Translations under genes and position numbers: made by a program
Assembly: GCA_023425865.1 (NCBI GenBank)
Contig: JAFABV010000037.1
Span: 1 to 29,975 of the forward strand
From: Bacteroidota bacterium
Lineage (GTDB): Bacteria; Bacteroidota; Bacteroidia; Bacteroidales; Bacteroidaceae
Length of the DNA stretch: 29,975 nt
Direction: 5' to 3'
Part shown: piece by piece, positions 1-7,857 of the stretch
Layout: every line of letters starts with the position of its first letter
Position numbering within the stretch: the first letter of the stretch is position 1
The notes under the pieces: model-generated
Told to the model about the DNA's origin: nothing
The model's database searches: none
Seen by the model: the letters and a program-made list of their open reading frames with translations, nothing else

Positions 1-87
<87 letters not shown>

Positions 88-90
88 TTG

Positions 91-108
91 CACGCAGAGC
101 CGCAGAGA
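91..108 (+). repeat. dispersed repeat motif CACGCAGAGCCGCAGAGA
   Basis: This 18-base motif next to the contig start recurs inside the 177-bp tandem repeat at 29347-29363, with a one-base variant at 29170-29186. It recurs in inverted orientation at the very end of the window (29961-29975). A repeat family at both contig ends explains why the assembly stops at each side. Confidence 0.75.
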
Positions 109-502
109 GATTGGAGTTGTACATCTGCGATGCAGAGCGGAGGGTAGAATCTGAGGGCCATTGGCCTGAGGAGAAATGGAGAAAACTGCAGCTGCTTCCG
201 TTCCATCCGCCCATCGCAAAGCGATGCTCCGCCCCCCATCCAAATGTGCCGGATGGTAATTCCGAAAATTCCGTGCCATCCGTGTTAAAAAAAGAGACGT
301 GTTGCCACGTATATCGTTGCTACACATCTGCTTGTAAACTCAGAACACACGCCGCTAAGCGCACGGCCAACAAGATGTGGAGGATGTGTAAAACCGCGGC
401 ATATAATGTATGCCCCTAACGTATGACGCCCCGGATAGGCACAGCGCCGTGAGGATACACCAAGGTGACATGCCTCAAAACGCTTACCCATAGAAAAGCA
501 GA
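109..502. other. intergenic stretch without a convincing gene
   Basis: Open frames here are short, use non-ATG starts and resemble no protein I know. The DNA does carry small inverted repeats. CATCGC and GCGATG at 212-226 surround an AAA loop. CGGATGG (250-256) can pair with CCATCCG at either 203-209 or 276-282. These suggest structured or repeat-derived DNA. No promoter box or RNA gene could be assigned. Confidence 0.5.
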
Positions 503-529
503 AACGAGAAGCACTTAGTGCTTCTCGTT
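503..529 (-). terminator. intrinsic terminator of the 29-codon gene; its loop is the stop codon
   Basis: A perfect 12-bp stem (AACGAGAAGCAC paired with GTGCTTCTCGTT) closes a 3-base loop. On the minus strand it is followed by a T-rich tract (TTTCTGCTTTTCT). The loop is the TAA stop codon of the peptide gene, and the upstream arm encodes its last four residues, NEKH. Confidence 0.8.
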
Positions 530-604
530 CCATGTAACAATGCCTACAGTCAGCAAAATGCAGACGCAGACTTCTAATACCATGTAGAGTGATGCTGTAT
601 CCAT
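515..604 (-). CDS. 29-residue single-span membrane peptide (unknown function)
   Basis: This ATG-to-TAA frame encodes 29 residues, beginning MDTASLYMVLE and ending TWNEKH. Residues about 7-25 are almost wholly hydrophobic (VCVCILLTVGIV) and fit one transmembrane helix with a short charged C-terminus. Although tiny, it has a complete transcription unit: a TAnnTTTG box at 627-634 placed for a leader of about 15-20 bases, a TTG element 19 bases further upstream, and an intrinsic terminator that overlaps the stop. That arrangement is much stronger than chance for such a short frame. I do not recognise the family. The size and single helix recall small accessory subunits of membrane complexes such as KdpF, but no sequence match is claimed. 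The neighbouring thioesterase operon is divergent. Confidence 0.7.
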   Translation of the reverse strand: MDTASLYMVLEVCVCILLTVGIVTWNEKH

Positions 605-626
605 AATCTTTTACCTTATTCTGATG

Positions 627-657
627 CAAAGTTAAGCATTACTCCGCAAGCCTCAAT
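627..657 (-). promoter_or_regulatory. promoter of the 29-codon peptide gene
   Basis: On the minus strand ATTG lies at 657-654, then a 19-base spacer, then TAACTTTG at 634-627. This fits the Bacteroidota primary sigma consensus TTTG-N19-21-TAnnTTTG with one mismatch. The start codon at 604 gives a leader of about 15-20 bases. Confidence 0.7.
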
Positions 658-685
658 AGGGGTATTATGAATAGTGATGAACGCA

Positions 686-706
686 GTTATCGGTATTTTC
701 GATAAC
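686..706. promoter_or_regulatory. operator-like palindrome GTTATCG-N7-CGATAAC
   Basis: A perfect 7-bp inverted repeat with a 7-base spacer lies between the divergent peptide gene and the thioesterase operon. The symmetry and position suit a dimeric repressor site. There is no T tract, so it is not a typical terminator. No regulator is identified. Confidence 0.4.
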
Positions 707-802
707 CTTACCGCCGTGTGTGGGTATAAAGGCGGCGCCGGGCCATAGGCTAAAATCTCTTAAAAATGAAAAATGATTCGGCCTTCGTCCATGCTTTTTA
801 TG

Positions 803-810
803 TATTTTTG
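803..810 (+). promoter_or_regulatory. -7 box TATTTTTG before the thioesterase gene
   Basis: It matches TAnnTTTG exactly and lies 5 bases before the ATG at 816. Transcription would begin at or next to the start codon, implying a leaderless or nearly leaderless mRNA. No good -33 element is visible. Confidence 0.5.
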
Positions 811-815
811 TCATA

Positions 816-1229
816 ATGAAAAAGACCCATTATATCTTTGAGACCCGTATGGATGTGCGCGACTATGAATGCGACATCGAAGGCATTGTAAACAATGCCA
901 ACTATCTGCATTATGCCGAACACACCCGCCACCGTTTCCTCCACTCCGTGGGGCTGAGCTTTGCCCAGTTACATGAGAAAGGTGTTGACGCCGTGGTGGC
1001 CCGCATGAATTTGGCGTTCAAGGTACCCCTGCGCTCTGACGACGAGATGATCTCGCGCATGGGACTGCGCAAGGAGGGCATACGCTTCGTCTTCATCCAC
1101 GACATTTACCGGGCTGCAGACGAGAAGCTCTGCTTTCATTGTGAGGCCGAATTGGTGACGCTCGTCAACGGCAAGTTGGCGCTGAGCGAAGACTACGACA
1201 ACGCCTTTAAGCGCTTTTACGAACAGTAA
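816..1229 (+). CDS. acyl-CoA thioesterase, 4HBT hotdog family (YbgC/FadM-like)
   Basis: At 137 residues this is a single hotdog domain of normal length. The family signature is clear: D20 followed by EGIVNNANYLHYAEHTR (residues 22-38) matches the D-x-x-G-x-V-N-N-x-x-Y pattern, and D20 is the expected catalytic Asp. No signal peptide is present, so it acts in the cytosol and should hydrolyse acyl-CoA (or acyl-ACP) thioesters; the chain length cannot be read from sequence. The ATG at 816 keeps the first beta strand. A later ATG at 849 would remove part of it. It leads a plus-strand cluster with dprA (48 bases downstream) and the dusB-like gene, a grouping I remember from other Bacteroidales genomes. 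Confidence 0.9.
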   Translation: MKKTHYIFETRMDVRDYECDIEGIVNNANYLHYAEHTRHRFLHSVGLSFAQLHEKGVDAVVARMNLAFKVPLRSDDEMISRMGLRKEGIRFVFIHDIYRAADEKLCFHCEAELVTLVNGKLALSEDYDNAFKRFYEQ

Positions 1230-1277
1230 AGGCCCGTCAGCCATACCCTTCACCTTTCATTCTTCACCCTTACCCCT

Positions 1278-2402
1278 GTGTCTTCCGAGCTTCTCAACAC
1301 CGCCATACTCACACGGCTCAGTTACTACCACCTCAACGCCATGGTAGAGCTGTATCGTGCCATGGGCTCGGCCACGGCCATCATCGAGCAGCGCAAGGAG
1401 TTGCGCGCGCTGATGCCAGCCTTGCCCCAGCGCATTGTCGAGGGTCTGTCGGATATAGATACCATGCGGCGGCGGGCCGAAGAAGAATTGGCGTATGCCG
1501 AGCAGAACGGCATTCAGGTGCTCACCCCCCAAGACCCACGCTACCCGCGCAGGCTGGAGGAATGTCCTGACGCGCCGCTGATGCTCTTTTACAAGGGCAC
1601 GGCCAACCTCAACCAGAGCCACATCATCAACATTGTGGGCACGCGCCACAGCACCACGTACGGGCAAGACCTTGTGCGACGCCTCATCGCAGACCTGCGA
1701 CACCTGTGTCCCGACACGCTCATCGTAAGCGGACTGGCTTATGGCATAGACATCTGTGCACACCGCGAGGCACTGGGGCAGGGCTTTAACACCGTGGGGG
1801 TACTGGCCCATGGACTCGACGACCTATATCCGCAGGCCCACCGCGACACCGCCAACAGCATGGTGAGCCAAGGCGGACTGCTCACCGAGTTTATGACCCA
1901 CACCAAGGCCGACAAGCTCAACTTCGTGCGGCGCAACCGCATCACGGCAGGCATCAGCGACGCCTGTATCTTGGTGGAGAGCGCGGCCAAGGGCGGAGGC
2001 CTCATCACCACACGCATATCTAAGGACTACAACCGCGACGTGTTTGCCTTCCCGGGACCGGTGGGGGCACGCTACAGCGAAGGGTGCAACAACCTCATAC
2101 GCGACAACGGAGCCGCGCTCATCACTTCGGCAGAAGACCTCGTCAGGGCCATGGGATGGGAAAACGAGGCCCTGTTGACGCAGGCACGAAAACAAGGCAT
2201 CAACCGACAACTGTTCCCCGACTTGTCGGCAGACGAGCAGAAGATTGTCGGCATGCTGCAGCAGACCAATGACCTGCAGCTCAATATCATCACCGTGAGA
2301 ACCGGACTGCCAGTGGGCACGGTTACCTCTCTGCTTTTCAGCTTAGAGATGAAGGGCATGGTGAAAGCATACGCCGGTGGCACTTACCACCTGCTGAAAT
2401 AA
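1278..2402 (+). CDS. dprA: DNA-processing protein DprA (Smf)
   Basis: DprA binds incoming single-stranded DNA and loads RecA during natural transformation, and it is widely kept even in species not known to be competent. The 374 residues contain an N-terminal helical region, a Rossmann-like core with VGTRHSTTYG (about 120-129) and SGLAYGIDICAHREAL (151-166), and a C-terminal winged-helix-like domain (about 305-374). The start is GTG at 1278. No in-frame ATG exists upstream, and the next one, at residue 22, would trim the N-terminal domain. It sits between the thioesterase gene and the dusB-like gene (23 bases downstream), probably in one operon. Length and motifs appear intact. Confidence 0.95.
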   Translation: MSSELLNTAILTRLSYYHLNAMVELYRAMGSATAIIEQRKELRALMPALPQRIVEGLSDIDTMRRRAEEELAYAEQNGIQVLTPQDPRYPRRLEECPDAPLMLFYKGTANLNQSHIINIVGTRHSTTYGQDLVRRLIADLRHLCPDTLIVSGLAYGIDICAHREALGQGFNTVGVLAHGLDDLYPQAHRDTANSMVSQGGLLTEFMTHTKADKLNFVRRNRITAGISDACILVESAAKGGGLITTRISKDYNRDVFAFPGPVGARYSEGCNNLIRDNGAALITSAEDLVRAMGWENEALLTQARKQGINRQLFPDLSADEQKIVGMLQQTNDLQLNIITVRTGLPVGTVTSLLFSLEMKGMVKAYAGGTYHLLK

Positions 2403-2425
2403 CAACACATCAGTACAAAGGAAAT

Positions 2426-3457
2426 ATGAAAATAGGAAACATAGAATATGGTACACACCCCTTATTTCTTGCGCCCATGGAAGATGTCACCGATATCGGG
2501 TTCCGCAAGCTGTGCAAGAAATATGGCGCCGACATGATGTACACCGAGTTTGTGGCCGCGGAGGCGGTGATACGCAACATCAAGTCGACGATGGAGAAAA
2601 TCAAGATTGACGACGACGAACGCCCTGTGGGCATACAGATCTATGGCCGCGACGTAGACTCGATGGTAGAGGCGGCCAAGATTGTGGAGCAGGCGCACCC
2701 CGACATCATCGACATCAACTTCGGATGCCCCGTGAAACGGGTGGCAGGCAAAGGCGCCGGAGCGGGACTGCTGCGCAACGTGCCACTGATGCTCGACATT
2801 ACCCGCGCCGTAGTGAATGCCGTCAGCACGCCCGTCACCGCCAAGACCCGGTTGGGATGGGACCACGACAACCTCATCATCACCGAACTGGCCGAGCAGC
2901 TGCAAGACTGCGGCATACAGGCCCTCACCATCCATGGGCGCACCCGTGCGCAGATGTATACCGGTGAGGCCGACTGGACACTCATCGGTGAGGTGAAGAA
3001 CAACCCCCGCATGCACATCCCCATCATTGGCAACGGCGACATCACCACCCCCGAAGAGGCCCGGCAGGCGTTCGACCGCTACGGCGTAGACGCGGTGATG
3101 ATAGGCAGGGCTACCTTCGGCCGCCCCTGGATCTTCAAGGAGATCAAGGACGAACTGCAACTCACCCACCAACAAACCAACCCACCAACCCACCAACCCA
3201 CCAACCCACCAACCCACCCTCTCACCCTCGACGACAAAATCGACATCCTGGAAGAGCAGCTGCGCATCAATGTGGAGCGCATAGACGAGTACCGCGGCAT
3301 TCTCCACACCCGCCGCCATCTGGCCGCATCGCCTATCTTCAAGGGCGTGCCCGACTTCAAGCAGACCCGCATCGCCATGCTGCGTGCCGAGACCACTGCC
3401 GACCTCTTGGCCATACTCGAAGACTGCCGCACCCGACTCAAGGACCAAACCATGTAA
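2426..3457 (+). CDS. dusB: tRNA-dihydrouridine synthase, DusB-like
   Basis: This FMN enzyme reduces specific uridines in tRNA to dihydrouridine in the cytosol. The TIM-barrel half includes LAPMEDVTDIGFR near the N-terminus, the NFGCPV motif with catalytic C101, AKTRLGWD, the IGNGDI phosphate-binding loop and MIGRATFGRPWIF. The C-terminal helical tRNA-binding domain starts near residue 272. An unusual linker (about residues 247-267, period THQPTNPP) joins the two halves. It is encoded by a perfect 8-bp tandem repeat at 3177-3216. The start ATG follows AAAGGAAAT, one of the few Shine-Dalgarno-like sequences in the window. It is the last gene of the cluster with dprA. The DusB subgroup is a likely assignment, the Dus family certain. 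Confidence 0.9.
   Translation: MKIGNIEYGTHPLFLAPMEDVTDIGFRKLCKKYGADMMYTEFVAAEAVIRNIKSTMEKIKIDDDERPVGIQIYGRDVDSMVEAAKIVEQAHPDIIDINFGCPVKRVAGKGAGAGLLRNVPLMLDITRAVVNAVSTPVTAKTRLGWDHDNLIITELAEQLQDCGIQALTIHGRTRAQMYTGEADWTLIGEVKNNPRMHIPIIGNGDITTPEEARQAFDRYGVDAVMIGRATFGRPWIFKEIKDELQLTHQQTNPPTHQPTNPPTHPLTLDDKIDILEEQLRINVERIDEYRGILHTRRHLAASPIFKGVPDFKQTRIAMLRAETTADLLAILEDCRTRLKDQTM
3177..3216 (+). repeat. 8-bp tandem repeat (CCAACCCA) x5 inside the dusB-like gene
   Basis: Five exact units of CCAACCCA run head to tail, preceded by a decayed unit and followed by a partial one. The unit length is not a multiple of three, so gain or loss of one unit shifts the reading frame at about residue 251-264, in the linker between the catalytic and tRNA-binding domains. 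Confidence 0.9.
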
Positions 3458-3519
3458 CGGGAACAGACAGGAACAAGGCGAACGAGACCATATACAAGAT
3501 GGCGCTTGGAAGAAATACT

Positions 3520-3559
3520 ACAGGGCAGACCCAAAGGCATCAGCCGGGGTCTGCCCTGT
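3520..3559. terminator. strong hairpin between the convergent dusB-like and HTCS genes
   Basis: A perfect 13-bp inverted repeat (ACAGGGCAGACCC and GGGTCTGCCCTGT) encloses a 14-base loop between two genes that end toward each other. Neither side has a proper U tract, so it may act as a bidirectional, imperfect terminator or as an mRNA 3-prime stabiliser. Confidence 0.6.
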
Positions 3560-3645
3560 TCGTAGAGGGTGGATGAAGCTATACGCACCATTAACCACGC
3601 CTTGCCCCACTGACAGCCCACTGGGGCTGAAAGGACACAATGACC

Positions 3646-6600
3646 TTACTTATACTCACTCGGTGCCACGCCAAACTGCTTCTTGAAACTTGTAGAGAAA
3701 TGGCTTGGCGTACTAAATCCGGTGAGATCAGCAATCTCACTCATGGTATATTTACCCTCGCGTATGAGTTCTGCGGCGCGATTAAGCTTATAGGTTTTGA
3801 AGAAAATACTCGGGTTAGTGCCTGTCAGACCTTTCATCTTATAGTACAGCTTGGTGCGCGAGATATGCATCATTTCGGTCAATCGCGCAACGTCGAGTTC
3901 CTGATTAGACAGTTCGTGCTCCATAATCTGATACAGCTGGTCCATAAAATGTTTATCCTGAGGCGACAGTTCCTTGTCATCGAAAGCGTCGGTCTGGGTA
4001 GAATTGATGAGCAGTTGGCGCACCTTCTCCCTATTGTCTAACAAAGAGTGGATCATGGCCATTAACAGCTTGGGGTCGAACGGTTTAGTGATATAAGCGT
4101 CGGCACCCGTATTGAGTCCTTCCACCTGATTCTCTACCGCCGCCTTGGCAGTGACCAGAATCACGGGAATATGACACAACTGCAGGTTGGCCTTAATCTC
4201 GTGGCACAGTTCATAGCCCGTCTTACCTGGCATTACCACATCGCTCAGTATCACGTTAGGCTCGTCTTCGCTCATGGCTTTGAGCGCACTGTCGGCATCA
4301 AACCGATAGACTACATGATAATAAGGCATGAGTAGCGTCTGTAGATAGTTCACCACCTCTGTATCATCGTCTACAACCATCACCGTCGGTCGGCCGTCTC
4401 CGCTGCCGACGCTCTGTGGCGGCACGTCATCATTACACCGCGCTATGGGATAGAGCTCAGTCTGACTGTCGTTGGGCATGGCTCGTTCATCGGTTGCGTA
4501 CTCGGCGTCGCCCAGCGGCAGTGTCAGCGTGAAGATGGCTCCTGGCTCGCCCTTTCGGTTAGCGGCCGTGAGAGTGCCATGGTGCATCTGCGCCAACCGT
4601 CGGGCGTAATAGAGCCCAATGCCCGTACCCCAGTTGAGTTTGCCGCCGCTCTGGTTTTCTAACTGATAGTATCTGCGGAATATATTGTCGAGCTGATTTT
4701 CAGGTATTCCCCTGCCGCTGTCGGCCACCGTGATGGTCATTTGTCCATCGCCAGCGTCAAGAGCCACCTCTATTCGCCCACCTTTGGGGGTGAACTTCAT
4801 GGCGTTGGAGAGTAGATTGCTCATGATTTTCTCCAGTTTGTCGGTATCTATCCACATCAGATAGGAGTCTTCCAAGCCCAGCAGGCGGAGCTCTATTCCC
4901 TTTTCCTCAGCATTGATCTTGAAGATGTCGCAGATGCGGAGAATCTCACCAATGACATCAGCCCGTCGCACACGGAGCTTCAGGGTGTCGTTCTCCAGTT
5001 TGTTAAAGTCCATCAGTTGGTTCACCAATTTCAGCATCCGCACCACGCTGCGTTGGATGATAAGGAGTAAGCGGCGGTTTTGTTCAGAAAGGCTGCGGTC
5101 GTCACAGAGCATGCTTACGGGTCCCGAGATCATGGTCAAGGGTGTACGGAACTCATGAGAGATGTTGGCAAAGAAACTCATATTCATCTGGTTCACACGC
5201 TGCTCTTGCGCCTTCTCCAGCTCAGCCTGCCTCACGGCAGCCTTCTCTTGCAGCATGCGTTGCCGCAACAGGTAGAGTTGCCACAGGGCCATAGCGGCCA
5301 CCGCGATGTAAGCCATCCATGCCCACCAGGTGTTCCATGGGGCCGGTTTTACCACGATAGTAATCTCGTTTTCGGTCGAAAACTCGCTGTTGCCCTTGCT
5401 TTTTGCCCGTACCTTTAATGTGTAATGTCCGGCAGGAACATTGGCATAGAACACCTCATGGCTGCTGCCCGCGTCGACCCAATAACTGTCGAAGCCCTCA
5501 AGTCGGTAAGAATAGGTAGCCCGCTCATAATCGCTGTAAGCCAAGGCCGCAAAGGAAATGCTGAAGCTGTTTTGGTCGTGGGCCAAGCGAATAACGGGAT
5601 TGCTCTCCAAGTTACTGTCTATACAGTCGCTCTCATCGGGTGAGATAATCTTATTGTGTACCTTCAGCGTCTCGAAAACCAGCCGTATGTCTTGCTTGGC
5701 ATATGGCCTGACAGGGTCGAAGATGGTGAGTCCGTGTGTGCCGCCAAACACCATCTGCCCATTAGACAGCAGGCAGGAAGCCCGGTCGTTGAACTGATTG
5801 CCGCCAATGCCATCGGTGGCATAGTAAGACGTGATGGTTCCCTTATCGGCATCAATCCGATTGAGCCCATACATTGTGCTCACCCAGATGTTGCCCTTGC
5901 TGTCGGGTTCGATGGCAGAGATGTCTTTACACGACAGTCCCTCTACCCGTGCGGCCGAACGGTGGTCGGGCGAGATGCGCATGAGTCCGTTGGTCACCGT
6001 ACCGACAAACACCTGCCCCGCCGCATCTTCATACAGGGCAGTAGGGATGAAGACCGACCGCGGCAGGCATCGCTTCCAGTCGGCCTTGTCCACGTCCCAC
6101 TTACGTCCGCCCATCTTCAAGGGGTCAACCTCCACCATCTCCTGGCCGAAGGCCGCTGTGAGCACACCGCCACCCCGCAGTTGGAGGGCGCACGGCATAA
6201 AGACAAAAGTGGCAGGATAGATGGGGCACTCTTTCATCTCACCGTCGGGCATGAACGCATACAGCCGGTTGGAAGCCGAGGTTGCCCATACGATATCGTG
6301 GTAGCCCTGCGTGAGCGACATCGTGTAGAACACCTGATAGCGACGCATTACCGTGAGATGACGACCATCATAGCGTGCCTTGAGCATCTCCATGCCACGA
6401 CTCAGCCACAGATACCCCTTTGTGTCAACCAGCATACTGGTTGTCTCGCTCTTGTGGTCGTCGATGTACCCACCCGTGATGGTGAGTGGGGTAAGTGTCT
6501 TCGAATGGAGGTTATAGACCATCAGGCCCTTCATCTTGGTAGAGATAAACAGGTTACCGATACTGTCGGCAGCCAATGCAAGCACCGACTGATGGCCTAC

Positions 6601-7650
6601 AGCCTGCACAAGGAAGCTGTTGGCATTGAAGACCTTGTTGTATTGATAATTCACCTTATAACCTTGGTCGGCCGACCCCATCCAGAGATTGCCGTGCGAA
6701 TCGGTGAACATTTCAGTCACCTTAAAGTCGGGCACCTCGAAGGGAAACCCTGCGCCCCCCTGCTGCACCACGGCACCCGTGCGCAAGGAGTAGAAGAACA
6801 CGCCATTTTTCGATGTGCTCAGCAATAGTCCGCTATTGCCGTAAGACTGGATACAATTGACCTGGTCGTGGCTGAGCACCTGATTCTTGGCAATGGCGGC
6901 AGGCGGAGCCTCGAAGGTGCGGTGCCGGGTGTCGTACACGAGCATACCGCTGCCGCTGCAGAGCCATATCTTCTGACCACTTCTATAAGAATAGAAAGGA
7001 AAGAAATCTTTGGGCATGGCAACCGAATCTACACGATGAAGCTTGGGTCCGGCATAATGGCGGAGGCTTCCTGGCGTCTGAACCCATACACCATCGTCGC
7101 CATCGGTGAGCAGTCGGCCCATGAACTGGCGATGCGAATCAAGGTTTTCCGCCCGTTTTACAAAGCGGTTGGCCGTGGCGTCGTACTCCAAGAGACTGCT
7201 AACCGTGTAGATCAAGATACGATTCTTGGGGAGTACGAGCAGTTGCACGATGTTGCGGTTGTCGTCGTCCATGGCTATCCGCTCGAAAGTATTCCTGCGG
7301 GTATAGCGGCACACGCCGTTGACGGTAGACACCCACATCTGCCCGGAAGAGTCGCGGGCAACACCTGTCACATTATTGTCGGGCAATCCGAGCGAGTCGT
7401 CAACACAGTAAAACTGATAATACTTGTTGCCGTCGTACTTATTTAATCCCCTAAAGGTGGCTATCCAGACATGGCCGTAAGAGTCTTCCGCAAAAGCTTT
7501 GACATGATGGTTAGAAATCTCGTCGGCCACGACCATGGCATGGTCTTCATCTGTCAGGGCAGGCTTTTCCTTAGCCTGTTGACAGGAGACGATGGCACAG
7601 GCCACCAGTAAGCCGAAGAGCAACACCATGGTTTCTCGTATCTTAATCAT
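3646..7650 (-). CDS. hybrid two-component system sensor/regulator (HTCS)
   Basis: This single-protein sensor-regulator of 1334 residues controls a polysaccharide utilization locus. Visible in order: an export signal ending in a lipobox-like IVSC (about residue 23); a long periplasmic sensor of two-component-propeller repeats (about 40-690; repeats such as GNLWMGS, GNIWVS, GYLWLS); a Y_Y_Y domain (about 700-768); a transmembrane helix (about 774-797); HisKA with ISHEFRTPL, where H832 is the phospho-acceptor; HATPase with NLLSNAMKFTP and GTGIGLYYARRLA; a receiver with DDD and SDVVMPG, where D1137 is the acceptor; and a C-terminal AraC-type helix-turn-helix (about 1235-1334). All catalytic motifs are intact. 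It is divergent from susC by 207 bp, so it should bind that interval and activate the locus when it senses the matching oligosaccharide. The ligand cannot be read from sequence. Confidence 0.96.
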   Translation of the reverse strand: MIKIRETMVLLFGLLVACAIVSCQQAKEKPALTDEDHAMVVADEISNHHVKAFAEDSYGHVWIATFRGLNKYDGNKYYQFYCVDDSLGLPDNNVTGVARDSSGQMWVSTVNGVCRYTRRNTFERIAMDDDNRNIVQLLVLPKNRILIYTVSSLLEYDATANRFVKRAENLDSHRQFMGRLLTDGDDGVWVQTPGSLRHYAGPKLHRVDSVAMPKDFFPFYSYRSGQKIWLCSGSGMLVYDTRHRTFEAPPAAIAKNQVLSHDQVNCIQSYGNSGLLLSTSKNGVFFYSLRTGAVVQQGGAGFPFEVPDFKVTEMFTDSHGNLWMGSADQGYKVNYQYNKVFNANSFLVQAVGHQSVLALAADSIGNLFISTKMKGLMVYNLHSKTLTPLTITGGYIDDHKSETTSMLVDTKGYLWLSRGMEMLKARYDGRHLTVMRRYQVFYTMSLTQGYHDIVWATSASNRLYAFMPDGEMKECPIYPATFVFMPCALQLRGGGVLTAAFGQEMVEVDPLKMGGRKWDVDKADWKRCLPRSVFIPTALYEDAAGQVFVGTVTNGLMRISPDHRSAARVEGLSCKDISAIEPDSKGNIWVSTMYGLNRIDADKGTITSYYATDGIGGNQFNDRASCLLSNGQMVFGGTHGLTIFDPVRPYAKQDIRLVFETLKVHNKIISPDESDCIDSNLESNPVIRLAHDQNSFSISFAALAYSDYERATYSYRLEGFDSYWVDAGSSHEVFYANVPAGHYTLKVRAKSKGNSEFSTENEITIVVKPAPWNTWWAWMAYIAVAAMALWQLYLLRQRMLQEKAAVRQAELEKAQEQRVNQMNMSFFANISHEFRTPLTMISGPVSMLCDDRSLSEQNRRLLLIIQRSVVRMLKLVNQLMDFNKLENDTLKLRVRRADVIGEILRICDIFKINAEEKGIELRLLGLEDSYLMWIDTDKLEKIMSNLLSNAMKFTPKGGRIEVALDAGDGQMTITVADSGRGIPENQLDNIFRRYYQLENQSGGKLNWGTGIGLYYARRLAQMHHGTLTAANRKGEPGAIFTLTLPLGDAEYATDERAMPNDSQTELYPIARCNDDVPPQSVGSGDGRPTVMVVDDDTEVVNYLQTLLMPYYHVVYRFDADSALKAMSEDEPNVILSDVVMPGKTGYELCHEIKANLQLCHIPVILVTAKAAVENQVEGLNTGADAYITKPFDPKLLMAMIHSLLDNREKVRQLLINSTQTDAFDDKELSPQDKHFMDQLYQIMEHELSNQELDVARLTEMMHISRTKLYYKMKGLTGTNPSIFFKTYKLNRAAELIREGKYTMSEIADLTGFSTPSHFSTSFKKQFGVAPSEYK

Positions 7651-7674
7651 GCAAGTGAGGTTAGAAGTTTAGCA

Positions 7675-7682
7675 CAAAAATA
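7675..7682 (-). promoter_or_regulatory. -7 box TATTTTTG for the HTCS gene
   Basis: An exact TAnnTTTG match on the minus strand lies 24 bases before the HTCS start. No TTTG or TTG element occurs at the proper -33 spacing, so expression may be modest. Confidence 0.5.
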
Positions 7683-7740
7683 AGCATTATAATCCTGACA
7701 ACCCATGTATTGCCGTATCTTTTAAACAAATTCGCAATCA

Positions 7741-7769
7741 TTTGAACATAACTGATAGTCACTTTGAAC
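7741..7769 (+). promoter_or_regulatory. direct repeat TTTGAAC, candidate HTCS operator
   Basis: TTTGAAC occurs at 7741-7747 and again at 7763-7769. The start-to-start spacing of 22 bases is about two helical turns. The pair lies some 60-90 bases upstream of the expected susC transcription start, where an AraC-type activator would bind. Confidence 0.4.
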
Positions 7770-7821
7770 CCATCGGAAACATTAAAGTACAATTCAGCAA
7801 GCCCGACACCGACCTGTGTGC

Positions 7822-7829
7822 TATCTTTG
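7822..7829 (+). promoter_or_regulatory. -7 box TATCTTTG of the susC operon
   Basis: An exact TAnnTTTG match lies 28 bases before the susC ATG at 7858. There is no TTG at -33, which fits an activator-dependent promoter. Confidence 0.65.
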
Positions 7830-7857
7830 CAAATGTAAAATCTATAAAACCGCATAC

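Noticed and set aside
111..419. 102-codon plus-strand frame near the left end
   Set aside because: Non-ATG start, composition unlike a protein, and it crosses several inverted repeats.
2462..3448. 328-codon minus-strand frame
   Set aside because: Antisense shadow of the dusB-like gene, Val/Gly-rich, no family resemblance; the plus frame has intact catalytic motifs.
5656..6828. 390-codon plus-strand frame
   Set aside because: Antisense to the HTCS sensor domain and without recognisable domains.
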